A stretch of DNA of 64,000 nucleotides from Apodospora peruviana. Taxonomy: Eukaryota; Ascomycota; Sordariomycetes; Sordariales; Lasiosphaeriaceae. The translations under genes were made by a program, and so were the position numbers. Below the pieces are notes generated by a model. It worked only from the letters and a program-made list of their open reading frames with translations, had not been told where the DNA came from and did no database searches. This document shows, in pieces, positions 1-12,023 of this stretch. How positions within the stretch are numbered: position 1 is the stretch's first letter; every line of letters begins with the position of its first letter. The stretch is taken from assembly GCA_033439685.1 (NCBI GenBank), contig JAUEDM010000006.1, forward strand, positions 3,596,001-3,660,000, given 5' to 3'.

Positions 1-190
1 TATTGGTCTCGTTAATACTCTAGCCTCCTGTGCTGTCGTGTTTACGTCGAGTTGGATAAAGCTCAAAGCACTCATTATCGGGTTTCTTCTATCTCTACCG
101 CTCTTTAGAACCTCCCTTAAGCCCTTCGGCATACAATCGAATCCTTCACACCAACAAGCCCCGAGCCCACATTCGTTACAACGGCCAACA

Positions 191-1667
191 ATGCCCTTCG
201 GCGCTTTGACGTTCGTTCTTCATGGCGTTATCGCCATGGCGTCCCTCGTGGCGGCCGCCTTCCCCCACGCCAAAGTCCTAGAAAACGCGCCGCCGGGGAT
301 CAACTACAAGATACCCAAAGGAACCCATCCATGGACCTCGACCAAGTTCACGAGACCAAGCCAGAACATACAAAAGATCCACGGTTTTACCGGAACCAAA
401 AATACCAACGCCAGATCCGTGGCTGCAGTCCTCGGCGCCCACCAGCGACAAGTGGGCGGCTTCGGCTATGAGAACGTGACGGCTGCTAACGCCTTCGGCA
501 CGCAATATGGCACCGAGGTCCTCTGGAACGGGTTCCGGACCTTGCTCCTCCTCGACACCGGGAGTTCGGACACCTGGGCCGTTCCTCAGAGCTTTGTCTG
601 CATCGACTACTCGGGCCAGATTGTTCCCCAAGTTGCCTGTCAGTTCGGTGATCCCTATCCTGGGGATTTCTCAACCACCGACCTCGTCACTCCGGACCAG
701 CACATGTACATCCAGTACGGCGATGGCGAGGTCGTCACGGGACCCATGGGGTTTTCGGACATCACCTTGGGCAACATGACGATCAAGAAGCAGGAAACTT
801 GTCTCGCCAACACGACGTACTGGTTTGGGAACAACCAGACCAGCGGGCTGATGGGTCTTGCGTTCCCGTCGTTGACCAACGCGTATCTTGGCCTGGGTGA
901 GGACCATGATCCGACGAACCAGGTCCAGTATTCGCCCTTGTTCACTAGCATGGTCAACCAGGGCAAGGTGCCTCCGCTGTTCAGCATTGCCATTGACCGC
1001 AATTCGTCGGGGGGTATGATTGCGTGGGGTGGTATGCCGCCTACCACCGGTCTGGATATGAGCCAGATGGCCACCATGGACATGATAATTGTGAGTTACC
1101 TCCCGACCTTTCGATACTACTCAGCCACGCTGACACCCGAACAAAGACCAATTTGATCGACCAACCTATCACAGCCTATCAGTACTCATTCTACACCATC
1201 ATCCCAGACGGCTGGCACTACGGCCAGAAGTCTGCGTACGAGAAGTACCCTTACATCGTCGACAGCGGGACTACTCTCTGTTATCTCCCCCCAGGTATAG
1301 CTCCATCTCCTCCAACACCCCACAAATACCCTTCCTAACCTTTACGAATCCAGATCTCGCCGATGCTATAAGCGCAGCGTTCCAGCCGCAGGCAATATAC
1401 CTCTGGATGTACGGCGGCTACTTCACCTCATGTGATGCCATCGCGCCCATCGTCGCCGTCGTGCTGAACGGTATCAGGTTCTTCATCAACACGGTTGACC
1501 TTATCTATCGCGACATGGTTGACCCCCTGACCGGGCTCTGCATGACCGCCATCGCGAGCGGCGGCACCGGCCCCTATATCCTCGGCGACGTGTTTATGCA
1601 GAACGCCCTTGTCGTGTTTGATGTTGGCGAGGCCAAGATGCGGTTCGTTCCGCGCGAGTTTTATTGA
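191..1667 (+). CDS. secreted A1-family aspartic protease
   Basis: Pepsin-like aspartic endopeptidase, 453 residues from three exons: 191-1090, 1147-1294 and 1354-1667. Both introns are GT...AG and the phases join exactly; the first has a CTGAC branch site. Seen: a hydrophobic signal sequence after Met1 (ALTFVLHGVIAMASLVAAA), first catalytic motif DTGSSDTW at D122, a flap-like IQYGDGEVVTG, and second catalytic motif DSGTT at D339. The two Asp-Thr/Ser-Gly motifs are diagnostic of family A1. An in-frame Met at 38 exists, but 191 puts the signal peptide at the N-terminus. Length is normal for a fungal A1 enzyme with a propeptide (about residues 25-100). Expected to be secreted or vacuolar; I see no GPI signal at the C-terminus. 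Exact subfamily is not assigned. Confidence 0.9.
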
Positions 1668-1840
1668 GATACTTGTTTCGTGCCCAGTGATAAGGATTCC
1701 AGGGATGGGAGATTATGTGTGCCGGTCAAGCCTGTCAGGTGGTAATTAGACACGATATTAGCCTTGTATCTTTTCCGAGAAATGAACGACAGGGTATGGT
1801 TTACTGGGTGTGAGTACCAGGTTGTTGTCATCATATCCTT

Positions 1841-2751
1841 TCATGTCTGCTCTTCAATTCCGGCTCCTATAGAACCGGGCTTGTTCCTCTTGCCAGGTTC
1901 ATCCGCTGCTAGCTCAGCGTAATGTCTTGACAGATCCCCTGCCCCCAGCTCTGCCGGTGGTACCAGTGTAGAGCCGTGCAGTTCCTGCGGCAAGGTCTCA
2001 GGAAACTTCATCGAGTCACCGTGCAACTGGGCCTTTTCTTGCATTCCCAATCCCGACGAAGGCTCGTCTCGAGATCCCCTGCTCTTTTGTCGCCTTATGT
2101 AATAGGCTAGACCGAACAACATAATGGCAACGCCAATAACTGTGCCGACGGTGATACCAACTATCGTAGGAGTGCTTGGTGTTGAGGAGGCGGCGGGCGT
2201 GGTCGTTGGAATCGGCGAAGTGGACATGGTGGCATTGAGCATCGTTGTGGAGGAGGAAGTGGTGGTGTTGGGCATAGCCCAGACCGTTTGGATAGTAGTA
2301 ACAGCATCCAGTGGAATAGTGAGCGTCAAGAATTGTGAAGTCACGACGCCGTCAAGTGCGGTGATTTCAACCCATTGAGACCTTGTGACAGTGGTGTAGT
2401 ACGAAGTAGATGCAATGGTGGTAGTTAGTTCTGTCGGTGCTGTCGCGCAGTCGTCGACGAATTGGGCGAACCTAGGGTCCTCATAGACCTTTTGCCCATT
2501 GCTGGCGACGCATTGGTCGCAGTTTTGGTACAAGGACTGAAAAGGGGACCCAGAAGCGCAGAGCGTTGTTGAATTCTCACGCTGTGCCTCAATATACGCA
2601 TCATCTGTGTAGGTGGACTTGAATTAGACGATTCATCAAATCAGGGTAACATGATGAGGTTGGATCGTGACATACTGCAAACATCATAGCATACAGCTGG
2701 GATGATTGTTTCATCACGTAGGATCAGTTTCTCGTCTTGAGAGTCTGCCAT
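1841..2751 (-). CDS. single-pass membrane protein with Ser/Thr-rich ectodomain
   Basis: Predicted 279 residues from two exons, 2751-2676 and 2604-1841, joined across a 71-nt GT...AG intron that restores the frame (Asn codon split 1+2). The N-terminal part holds several cysteines (PAVCYDVC, TLCASGSPFQSLYQNCDQC) and looks like an extracellular Cys module. A Thr/Ser-rich stalk follows, then one transmembrane helix (VGITVGTVIGVAIMLFGLAYY), a basic RRQKSRGSR stop-transfer and a polar cytoplasmic tail of about 75 residues. There is no classical N-terminal signal peptide before the Cys module. The layout recalls fungal cell-wall or surface sensor-like proteins of unknown function common in Pezizomycotina. 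Function unknown; gene model fairly secure. Confidence 0.75.
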
Positions 2752-3210
2752 GATCCTGGATGGCAGCCGTACCCTTGGGCGAGGCTTTTCACGCCAGTGG
2801 AGCTGTGATAGATGAACTTTATGGTACTGACGGAAAGGCTAGCGAGCATCAGGCGCGCATGGGCGAGCACAGTAAATTCTCAAATGAACCTGGGTCGTAT
2901 TAATATAACATTGCAGGAAAAGGTTCCTGCCAGAGCGGCGGGGAGATGCCCGACATACAAACTCCAATCTGCTCCCTCAGGCCTCAGCCCGACGTCCAGA
3001 CTAGCTGTATTCGGAGTGCGTACGCGAATTCCTATGTATTGGACGTTCTGTATGCACTATGCAAGTCTCATGCAGTCGATCGAATAGTAGTTGGTAGTCT
3101 CATAGGAGCAGCCGAATGAAGACGTCTTCATACAACACAGGCGGGGCAACCTTTTGGCAGCTCAAACTAAATCCATGACCACTGAGTTCAGCATCAGTAC
3201 AGTACCCCTA
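2752..3210. other. intergenic, nothing recognised
   Basis: Holds the promoter side of the minus-strand membrane-protein gene and the 3' side of the aldo-keto reductase gene. Short open frames here show no recognisable domain. Confidence 0.6.
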
Positions 3211-4378
3211 TCACTTCTCCCTAACAAGATCCCAAAGCCCCTCAACAGCATCCAACACTGGACCGGCCGGCAGCGTGCCCCTCCTCGCCTCAGCCACATT
3301 GTTCTCGATCTGCTGCAGCGTCTTGGCCCCAAAGATGATGGCGTCCCCGTCCCGGAGAGGGGAGTGGTGCATGAGCCAGCGCATGGTGACCTCGGGGAGC
3401 GTTAGCGGCGGAGAGGCTTCATCGCAGACGGCCCTGAGCTTGCGCACGGCGTTGTGCATGGCCGGCTTGTCGTACAGCTTGACGTACCCGTCAAACGTGC
3501 TTTTGCCCCGCCAGCGCGTGCGGTCACGGTGCAGAGCGGTTTCATCGCCTGCATCTACGGCCTGTGTGACCTTGCCGGTCAGGAAGCCGCCTGCTAGGGG
3601 GCTGACAGCGGGGAAGATAAGTGATGTATCAGCCCTGATTCTTTGCCATGCCATGACTATCTAAATCACGGCCAGTGTGAATGAGTTAAGTGAACACACC
3701 TATAGATATAGTAAGCCATATTGTGCTTGCGCAAAAAGGGAATGAGTTCTTTCTCGGGCGCGCGGTCCAGCGGGTTATAACGGCCTTGATAGACGGATGG
3801 TTTGACGTAGCTCTTCTCCTCGCAAATGGCAAAGTACTTGGTCAAGTCATCAACACTATAGCTGCAGAGGCCGAGCTGTTATCGTTCTCAGTAGGTGGGA
3901 TCTTGTCAATTTCCAGTCCTCTAAACCACTGGCAGTTCTTGCATATTGCATAACGTACGCGTTCAAACTTGCCAGCCTCATACTGTCGATGAAAAGCCGC
4001 GGCCGTCTCCTCCAGCGGAGTGTCCTTAGACGGCCAGTGCGAGTACATTGTCCGGACCTTTTGCGCATCCAACTGCTCGAGCGTCCTCGCTGTGCTCTGA
4101 CTGATACTGGTATCATCGAGCTTAGGGCCGGGCTTGTGCATGGCAATTTTAGAGTCGATGATGAATCCCTTCTCGGCAGCTTTACTCTGGCCCAATAAGG
4201 TCTCGGCATTTTCGGGGTTGCCAGGGGGGTAAGAGCTTGCAGAGTCCAACTCGAGAATGTCCAGCTTTTTGAGCAGGTCCAGAAGCTCGTCGAGTTTTTC
4301 AGGCGTGTCCCAGGTGAATGTAAACGAGTTGGCGGTTGTGCCGATGCCGCCAGCACCAAAGACGAGATGTGGTGGCAT
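3211..4378 (-). CDS. aldo-keto reductase, aflatoxin-aldehyde-reductase type
   Basis: NAD(P)H-dependent carbonyl reductase of the AKR superfamily (AKR7/YakC-like), 328 residues. Exons 4378-3959, 3875-3700 and 3601-3211; introns of 83 and 98 nt join in phase and restore the family motifs FERLGLCSYSVDD and YYIYSPLAGGFLTGK. The catalytic tetrad is visible: D45 (LELDSASSY), Y50, K77 (IDSKIAM) and H114 (MYSHWPS). The C-terminal GAKTLQQIENNVAEA is the cofactor phosphate-binding helix region. Length is normal for the family. Substrate cannot be told from sequence; members reduce dialdehydes and other carbonyls. Cytosolic. It stands alone with no linked biosynthetic genes. Confidence 0.9.
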
Positions 4379-7004
4379 GGCTGCTTAGGGTCAATACGTC
4401 CGGCTGGAGAGAAGTTGATGCTGCGTGGGATAGAGATATAGAGGATTACTGGGGGGCGAGCTGTGGGGTATATGATGCCGCGAGATCTCGTAAATAACAG
4501 TGCTGGGCGCCGGAGAGCTGACTAATACTCTTTCTTATCTATCAGGTACAGCGTTGCATCCGCGCCCTTTCCCGCTGTGTCACATCGGTCTCTTGCCGCT
4601 TGGTTTTCCTAGTGTAGGTACCAATCACCGACCAGTCCCTCACATTTTGGTTGGTTCCGGCAATTGTAGTGATGTAAACCGAACTTAAGCCCAACTTGGT
4701 ACCCTTCTCTCCATCTGCAGCCGTGCCATTTCTTTGCATCCTCTTGGGTGCCGCCTCGGCATCGGTATAACTCCCCTCTCCGACAGGAATTTCTAACTCA
4801 AGGAGTCCTTGCGAAGCGGGAAAACCTATAATGGGGCATGCGGCCTAAGTCTTATAGACTCCCGAGATTGGAGCTCAACTCCCGACAATCTGGCTGGTGG
4901 TTTTTTCTATACATTTGAAGAACCCTGGTACGTAATCGGTTGGGACGGTATCAGCAAAGGAGGCTCCAGTTAGGAGGACTCTAATCCCCTCTGCAGTAAG
5001 AGCATACGCTCTATTAGTTGTATGTAAGGTAGTCACTGTTGTCCAAGTCTCGATGTTGTGTGAATTTAGGCGTTCATTACTTATTGCTCCTAAAACGACG
5101 AGTCTGCACCAAACCAAACCAGTTGCCAAAAGTCATACTGCAATAACTAAACAAAATCTGTCTGGAATACTATTATCCCGGTAACTGCAGCCCATCCCCG
5201 CCAAACCCAGCGTAAGAACGCCTAAACAATCTTAATACCTTTGACGTTGGTATTGATACCAGCCCCCTTAGACCCTCGCTCTTGCGGCAACGGAATACCC
5301 CCAGCAAAAGGACCACGTGCCGTGATATGAATACATCTAGATTGGCTCGTGCTTGTCGAACGTGTTAATGCACCCGATGCGGTATTCGGCCTGTAAACAG
5401 CATGTCCATATCTTTTCCGGCAGCGCCCATGTATGCACTGGATCAACCGTGTTTCCGATCTCAGTAAGAACTTGGACTTGAGCTCTCCTGGGTTATCATT
5501 TCATTAGTACAGGTATTTCAGTACCCGTTGGGAACTTGAACTTACCAGGATGCAGCCAGTCGCAAGGGAACATCGGGAAGATAACTGGTATAGTTGGGAA
5601 ATGGAAGAAGAAAGAGCTTCTTGCAGCACCGGCATACGTGCATTGTTTGCTTCGTCTCAAGATTTTGGTCTTGAACATGCTCTGGCTTCGCTGTAGGCTG
5701 CTCCACCGTTCCCCGAACCACCTCCCAGGTGTTGAAGTCTTCCGGCGTTGCTGCATCTTGCTTGGCTGCTTCCCGGACCATTTTCTTTGGGCCGATATCG
5801 TTCTTCATGACATTGCTATACATATTGAAAAGTTGGCGACCAGGCGATTGCTTATTCGAGGGTCGAGGGGAGCACGGAGGGAGGGCACCGGGGGCTGCGT
5901 CCTTTCTTGGAGTCCGGCGCGGTCATGTCGCTCAACTTGACCATCTTGTTAGGTGTTCGAGATGGTACGGTTATGAACTGGTGCTGACTGATATGGGATG
6001 GGGGCCGATTCTTGCGTTGAGATGAAGTGAGAAATTTTCGTCTTGTGCGAGAATCCAACAATACCAGGTATATATATATATATATATATATATCTGCTTC
6101 TTTGGTGGATCCTTTAACCTGGAACTATAGTTCGATCACCTTGTGGCTTCTTTGCCACGGCAAAGCATGGCCCAGTATAATAACTTTTGTTTTTTGGGCC
6201 AGGCTTTGGCTCTTGAACTTAACGCACCCCTCGTGGAACTTCGTCAACATCGATAATCGGATCATATTGAAGTAGGACTGGTGGGTCTGATCAGCTCCTG
6301 ACAACTTACCTGATCAGGCTCTCCGAGCCTCTGATCAGGGGCTTGTATATGTTGCGGCTTTTCGTTCGTTCTTTTAGTTACAATTCAAGTACCTTCATTG
6401 TGTTTTGTACCCAAAAACTACCTATTTTACCTGCTCCGCTGGCCATCAAGGCTGCAGCTCGAGTTTGGTCCTCGCAGTACTTACTGTATGACCCTGCTAG
6501 GCTTTAACATGGCCCCCATACAAGCCACTTGACTATACATTGTATGACGATAAAGTAGATCGGGAAACCCTTCCCGTGTCATGGGGTCCACCCACGTCTG
6601 GAGTTAATGACGATATCGAATATTTATGGTTTCGTGGTGTCCTCGATAGTTCCGTGGGCTGGCAGGTTTGAGTTTAAACTCTGCCCGGACAAAAGAACCA
6701 TGACTCTCCATCGGAGCCGTTCGGAAAAGTTTGTGTCAGTGAAGGTCAAGACCAGCGCCAACAAAACTTTCAACGGAAGTCCGAAGCCTGAAAACAAAAG
6801 GCGAGCAGTCGCTTCCAACACAACAAACCACACCAGCAATACCTTTCTCCAGCAATCCACAGGCCCGGTCGTTGCACTTCGCCCGTCACCACCCAAAATG
6901 TGCCCTCCAAACAAGAAGAACGTCGCCGCTGAGAAGGAAGCAAGCGACGATGCGCCCATACGTGGTCATTCAAGATTGCTCCTCCACCAAGGCGACAAAG
7001 ACTT
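4379..7004. other. long intergenic stretch with possible gene remnants
   Basis: About 2.6 kb without a gene I can support. On the minus strand between about 6061 and 5222, three open pieces could be joined by plausible sites. One donor GTAAGT lies near 5547, and downstream reads such as VDPVHTWALPEKIWTCCLQ look protein-like. No frame continues cleanly and no family is recognised. It may be a small unknown gene or a decayed one. Confidence 0.4.
6069..6093. repeat. TA dinucleotide microsatellite
   Basis: An uninterrupted (TA)12 run in the intergenic stretch; a simple-sequence repeat likely to vary in length between strains. Confidence 0.95.
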
Positions 7005-7803
7005 ATGGCCTTCTTGCACGAAGCCCAACGGTTCACACTCGAGGGTCAGACCACGACGCCCGACTATTCTGGCCACTCGGGCACGCCACAACAACCTGAG
7101 CAGAGCTTGTCTGCCCAATTGGGCAACCCTAAAGAAGGCAGGCCCGACGACTTGGTATTTCCTCTGGAATATTGTTATCACCAGACACGAACCCAGCCAG
7201 CTTCTTACCCTGACAATACATCACAGAATTTCGACGTGAACATCATGTGCGGCAGTGATTGCACGACTTCCCAAATCGAGGCAGAGGAATGTCGCGAGTC
7301 GATACATGTAGGTTCTACACCCAAATGCAAACCAAGTTCAAGGGTCGACGGCCTGAAATGGTGAACCGCAGCGAACAAGAAACGTAGATTCATTCCTGGC
7401 GTACTAGTAAAGATGTGAAAGCGATGTTATGATAATTTGGAGATCCGCCTGGACGGTCCCGTGCCGAACTGTGTCGTGTTTTCAAAGAGTTGCAAGGGGT
7501 ATCACTTTCATCCTGGTAAGTAAGAAACCAACTCCACCAAGCGCGCGTGCTATTGATTCCTCCCTGTTCAACAACGCGGACTGACATATTTATCCTTCAC
7601 TACCTACAGAGTTACCGGACACAGTAGACGGAGTATTGGAGAAGGAAGGCCTCGATACGAACTATTCGTATGAGTTTCTGAACAAGCTCATATTTCCTTG
7701 CTGTATCCGAGAAGCCAGCACGGATAACCCAGTTCTTGACCCATGTGCGTTCTACAATAATAGTCTTCAGTCTGAAGACTTTGAACCAGAGTTACCAGAA
7801 TAG
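7005..7803 (+). CDS. uncharacterised cysteine-rich protein, three exons
   Basis: Predicted 196 residues from exons 7005-7307, 7422-7515 and 7610-7803. Donors are GTAGGT and GTAAGT; all phases join (0 and 1) and the last exon is a 63-codon open frame with no Met of its own. Cysteines are spread through all exons (EYCYHQ, IMCGSDC, EECRES, RCYDN, PNCVVFSKSCKGYHFHPE, FPCCIRE, DPCAF). There is no signal peptide or transmembrane segment. I do not recognise the family. The start is uncertain because upstream frames are also open. The model rests on phase agreement and composition rather than on homology. Confidence 0.45.
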
Positions 7804-9215
7804 TGGCTGGACTAGTAATAGGGAAATCCATACAAGGCATGCGATTGTCCCTGATATAATATTCCGATGGAGCGGTCGTCTTCTAGATGGAGTATAAGTT
7901 GAAATCCGCCATTGAAATACAGAAATGGTAATCACTGCCGTTTCTTATACCTGCACATGCCCGGACGCCATGTGTCAGCTATGGGTTGTGCACTGTTCCT
8001 CTAAAAGGTTGGGCCCAGTTGGTTTCGCACCAATTGCAGTACATATTTTGTCAGTGCAAAGCACCACGCCACACATGATACTACTGATCCGTTTTCTGCC
8101 TCTCCAGGGCCTGAGTGAAACAATTAATAGTGCGACAAAATATTCGGAAATAGCAATTTTCTCTCCTTTTAGTTCCTGACCCCAAACGCCCCTGGGTTTG
8201 ACCTACAGAGCTGCCCTTCCATTCCAGTTTTTAGGGAGACATTGCCAAGACCTTGAAATCGATAGCAGAGTAAATCGACGACGTACATCCCATAGCTATC
8301 TTCATATATTACCTTCGCACTTCTGGAGCCCTTGGTGACCATTATAACTTTGCCAAACAACACAAATTGGTAGGTAGTTAGCTTATTATGATAGCTGAGC
8401 AAACCACCAACAACTCGCTGTCTTTTTCTAGCACTAACCAACGAGTAGGAACATCCCCGGGTCTCGGGATGAGTCCAATGTGGGGCAGGGGATTCATTTT
8501 ATTTCCTATTAAAGACGAAGGCCACTACCATCGTCCGGTGTTTCCATTGCCAGGAAGCGTCGCTAAGGATCCGTCGAGACATCTCATCCTACAAGTCCCA
8601 GCCTGGTCCGGTCCCTGCATATGGCAGGTACCCATCCGACACATCACATTTTCCTATCCGCATGTAACCCCCCGAAAACGCGGCTGCTCAAGAGAATTGC
8701 GTGATCGGGACGGGAGATTATCAACCAGCTCGGCCATTGGGTTGGTGCTGCACGTTAAAGTCTGCTCCTTTTGCCGAAGGGAGATATCGGAACTGCACCT
8801 GGCACTGCACGGCCTGTTTGGAAAGCCCGGGACGGGATGGATTTGGACTCTTACTGCACTCAAACGCTACCTACCAAGGCAGCTTACCGTCTAGCTAACC
8901 AATGGACATCTCGGACGGGACTCGGGAAGTCGGGGACAGGCACCCGGATAATACCCCTTTTCTCCCCTCACTGCCCGCACGGCCAAGAACCAAAGCAAAG
9001 GGATCGGTAGTTAGATATCGATGCCGAAGATGACATTCTCCAACTTGAACCCCCCTTTTGTGTTCTCTCGTGACTGAAAACATATCTTAAGGTACATAGC
9101 ACCCGCGCTCGACACTTACCTACATTCTGAAGATCTCACCCTCTCCCCTTCACCTACTCCTGACCAACCAAAGTAAACAAACCAACCTCAAACCAACCCA
9201 ACACCAACCGCAACC
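7804..9215. other. intergenic, nothing recognised
   Basis: About 1.4 kb. Open frames around 8388-8894 have no recognisable domain and biased, low-quality composition. The last 150 bp before 9216 are rich in C, A and T (CACCTACTCC, ACCAACCG), typical of a fungal 5' leader. Confidence 0.6.
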
Positions 9216-9785
9216 ATGGGCCCCTCCCTCCACCCTCTAATCGACAACGGCCTGACAAAAGGTTCCGATTCCTTCTCAGGCGGCAAACTGCACTGCCACT
9301 GCACCTCCTCGCCAGTGGAAGTAACCCTCTCCGGCCCGGTGCTGCACAACCACGCCTGCGGCTGCTCCAAGTGCTGGAAACCGACAGGAGCCCTATTTTC
9401 AGTTGTGGCCGTGATCCCCAAGGACCAGCTCTCCGTCACGGCAAACGGTTCCAAACTCGCCATTGTCGACGAGTCGGCAACAATCCAGCGCTACGCCTGC
9501 AAGGACTGCGGCGTGCACCTGTACGGCCGCATCGAAAAAGAGCACCCCTTCCACGGGCTCGACTTCGTCCACGTCGAGCTGTCCGACGACCAAGGGTGGC
9601 AGGAGCCGCAGTTTGCGGCTTTTGTCTCGTCCATCATCGAGCAAGGATTCGATCCGGCGGGCATCGACGAGGTGCGCGCCAAGCTCAAGTCCGTCGGCCT
9701 CGAGACGTACGACGCCCTGAGCCCGCCGCTGATGGATGCTATTGCTACCTGGACGGCCAAGAAGGCAGGCAAGCTGCCGGCGTGA
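9216..9785 (+). CDS. GFA-type glutathione-dependent formaldehyde-activating enzyme
   Basis: Intronless, 189 residues. GFA/CENP-V fold protein, annotated as S-(hydroxymethyl)glutathione synthase; the family binds zinc through cysteines and is thought to promote addition of formaldehyde to glutathione. Seven cysteines have the family spacing: C27, C29, C48, C50, C53 (CGCSKC), C95 and C98 (CKDCG). As I recall, this matches Paracoccus Gfa at 31, 33, 52, 54, 57, 99 and 102. Length matches. The start codon follows a CAACC leader (CAACCATGGG). Likely cytosolic. Catalytic activity of fungal GFA proteins is often inferred only from homology, so the substrate is not certain. Confidence 0.9.
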   Translation: MGPSLHPLIDNGLTKGSDSFSGGKLHCHCTSSPVEVTLSGPVLHNHACGCSKCWKPTGALFSVVAVIPKDQLSVTANGSKLAIVDESATIQRYACKDCGVHLYGRIEKEHPFHGLDFVHVELSDDQGWQEPQFAAFVSSIIEQGFDPAGIDEVRAKLKSVGLETYDALSPPLMDAIATWTAKKAGKLPA

Positions 9786-10419
9786 GGAGAGTAGAGGAAT
9801 TCAGATAAGCTGGGACGGGATTTGGGTGGATGGTTGTAAACTAGAAGTAGATAGTGTCAACGTGGTCTGCTCTGTATCATGCGCAAATGGAAACAAGGGG
9901 GAAGAACTTGTATCACATATTTCCACGTTGGTAGTATTAATCAGTCAGCCTGCCAAGTATGAGACATCCCTCTTTTTGTACGCACCCAAGTGCTCTAGCA
10001 GAAACAGATAGACAAGAACCAGCAGCCCAAGGACTCCGACCTGTAATAAAAAGACCACGCTATTTTCCCTTTCGGTTTCCCTAGCTAAGGAATTAACAAC
10101 CACTTTGCATCGGTACCAACCAGAATGGTGGATACCGACTTGGGCAAACAATGCCCAGAGGAATATGTAGGCGCTCTGAGGCAACCAGAAAGAAAATAAG
10201 AGAACATGACAACGCATCCATTGTGCGTCCTAGACCAGCATCAAATCAACTTGAGCGACAAGATGGTTGTTCCGCTTGCCCGACAGCGGTATACTTGCCG
10301 TGTGGCATCCATCCTGCCGACAATAAGTCAACAACAAGACTCCAATATCACCAGTTGGGCTCCGCTGACCGCACAGCGCAAAAACTGCCAGGACCCCAAC
10401 TCTCAAGATGACATCCCTT
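9786..10419. other. intergenic between convergent genes
   Basis: Shared 3' region of the plus-strand GFA gene and the minus-strand PFK-2/FBPase-2 gene. No coding evidence on either strand. Confidence 0.6.
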
Positions 10420-12023
10420 TTACACGCCGCCATCAGGACTAGGGTCCTCGTGTTTCGCCGTGCTCCCCTTTCCGCGCCACGTACTGACGGCCTTGATATT
10501 AGCCTTAAACATCTGGACCTCCGTGCCGTATGCCCTGGGCGTCAGCTTCATCAGCGTGTGCAGCGGCACCGGCACCCAGGGACTCTCCTCCTGCGTCTTC
10601 TGCATGAAATATGCGTAAATGCACCGAATGACGGCTTGGTGCGAGATGATAAGTATGTCTTCGCTCCGTTCAAGCTCCATAATGATGGGCTCCAGCCGAA
10701 TCACCACATCACGATAACTCTCACCACCGCGGTACCGGTAGTTGTACTTGTCCTCGTCGCGCGCCTGGAAGTCTTCCGGGTACATGTCGCTGATCTCTTG
10801 GTATGTCATACCGTCGCACACGCCGGCGTCGAGCTCGTCCAGCGCTTTCCACTGCAGCTGGTTGTAGTGGGCTGGGAGGTGTCGGGCCGTCGCAATGGTC
10901 CTCTTAAGAGTGGAGGTCCAGACTGTTAGGGGGCGGTCACTCTGTTGGTGATACTGTTAGCGGCTTATGTTCCTTACGCTGGGTTGCGGGGGAATAGACT
11001 TACACCTACCGACTCCAGGACCAGCTCTGGAAGCTTGCGGGCGTACTCCTGACCCCGATATGACAGGCCGGCGTCTCCTCCAATGCGACCCTCGAGATTG
11101 AGCATAGACTCGCCGTGCTGTCCTGTGGTGTTAGTACGCATTGGAGCAGAAGAAAGAAGAGAACAGGGGTGTCCTTACGCGAGATAACCAAACAGACCGT
11201 GGGCGGATGTGAAGGTTCATCAGATAGTACACTATCCGACTCTGGAGGTAATCTTTGATCCGGTTGATGATGACCTGCTTGCCCACATTCATAATCTTGA
11301 GGTAGGTCAAGTCGTCCTCGTCACCATCGGCGTTTATCGTCCGATATACTTTCTCGTAGTTCCGGATGCGGTTGCGGAAGTCCTGGGCAGCGCTCTCGGG
11401 GTCCTGGCCCTTGTAGTCTGGGCTAGTAGCCTTGACATCGCGGATATTGGCCATGACCAGCTCCTCGTCGTCACACTTGGACTCAACAAAAATGACCTCG
11501 ATACCGTGGCTCGTGACCGTGTCGAGCACCCACTTCCGGCGCTCCTTGGTGCTGTTGGTCGCGTCTAGTATGCCCACCACTCCACCGTTCTTGAACCACT
11601 TCAGCATGTCTGCCACGGCCGCTGCGGCGGCAGCGCGTCGTTTGCGTTCGCCTTCCGCATTGTTCGTGTCGAAGAAATCGGCTGAGGGCTGGGGAGAGTC
11701 GTTACGGCGGTAGTTGCCGACGTTGAAAGTCGCGGCCGGGATCGAGAGCCATTTTAGATATCGCTGGGCTGGATGGAACAGCAAGTTAGCGGATCATTCC
11801 CAAGTCAAGACGAAAGGAGAAGCTCCGGGACCCGGGGGCAGCAATGGAGCTATGATGTAGGACATCTAAGGCATGTCGGGTACGCATGCCGTTAGGGTGC
11901 TCAACAATAATACTCACCTTTCTGTGCGATATAACTCTTGCCTCTCGCAGGCAGACCGACCATAACCACGCATATCTGGGTATCTTCCACCTGAACCCCG
12001 ATGCCATTAGTTTTTGGCGCCAT
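10420..12023 (-). CDS. 6-phosphofructo-2-kinase/fructose-2,6-bisphosphatase
   Basis: Bifunctional enzyme that makes and breaks fructose-2,6-bisphosphate, the regulator of glycolysis versus gluconeogenesis; cytosolic. 443 residues from exons 12023-11918, 11768-11179, 11117-11004 and 10941-10420; all phases agree. Kinase half: Walker A GLPARGKS (23-30), then the conserved AATFNVGNYRR, GVVGILDATNST and IFVESKCDD stretches. Phosphatase half: RHGES with the phospho-acceptor H233, then E306 in the ALDELDAGVCDG stretch and H371 (IISHQAVIRC). Since H233 is present the phosphatase should be active, as in yeast FBP26 and unlike PFK26. Length is close to FBP26 (about 450), without the long N-terminal extension of PFK26. 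Confidence 0.93.

Noticed and set aside
5222..6061. Possible multi-exon minus-strand gene
   Set aside because: Plausible donors and acceptors exist, but no combination gives a continuous protein with a known family; reported only as possible remnant.
6607..7239. 210-codon plus-strand frame
   Set aside because: Overlaps the first exon of the phase-consistent three-exon gene in a different frame and has low-quality Arg/Thr/Pro composition.
8388..8894. 168-codon plus-strand frame upstream of the GFA gene
   Set aside because: No domain, no signal, and likely promoter DNA; composition unlike neighbouring genes.
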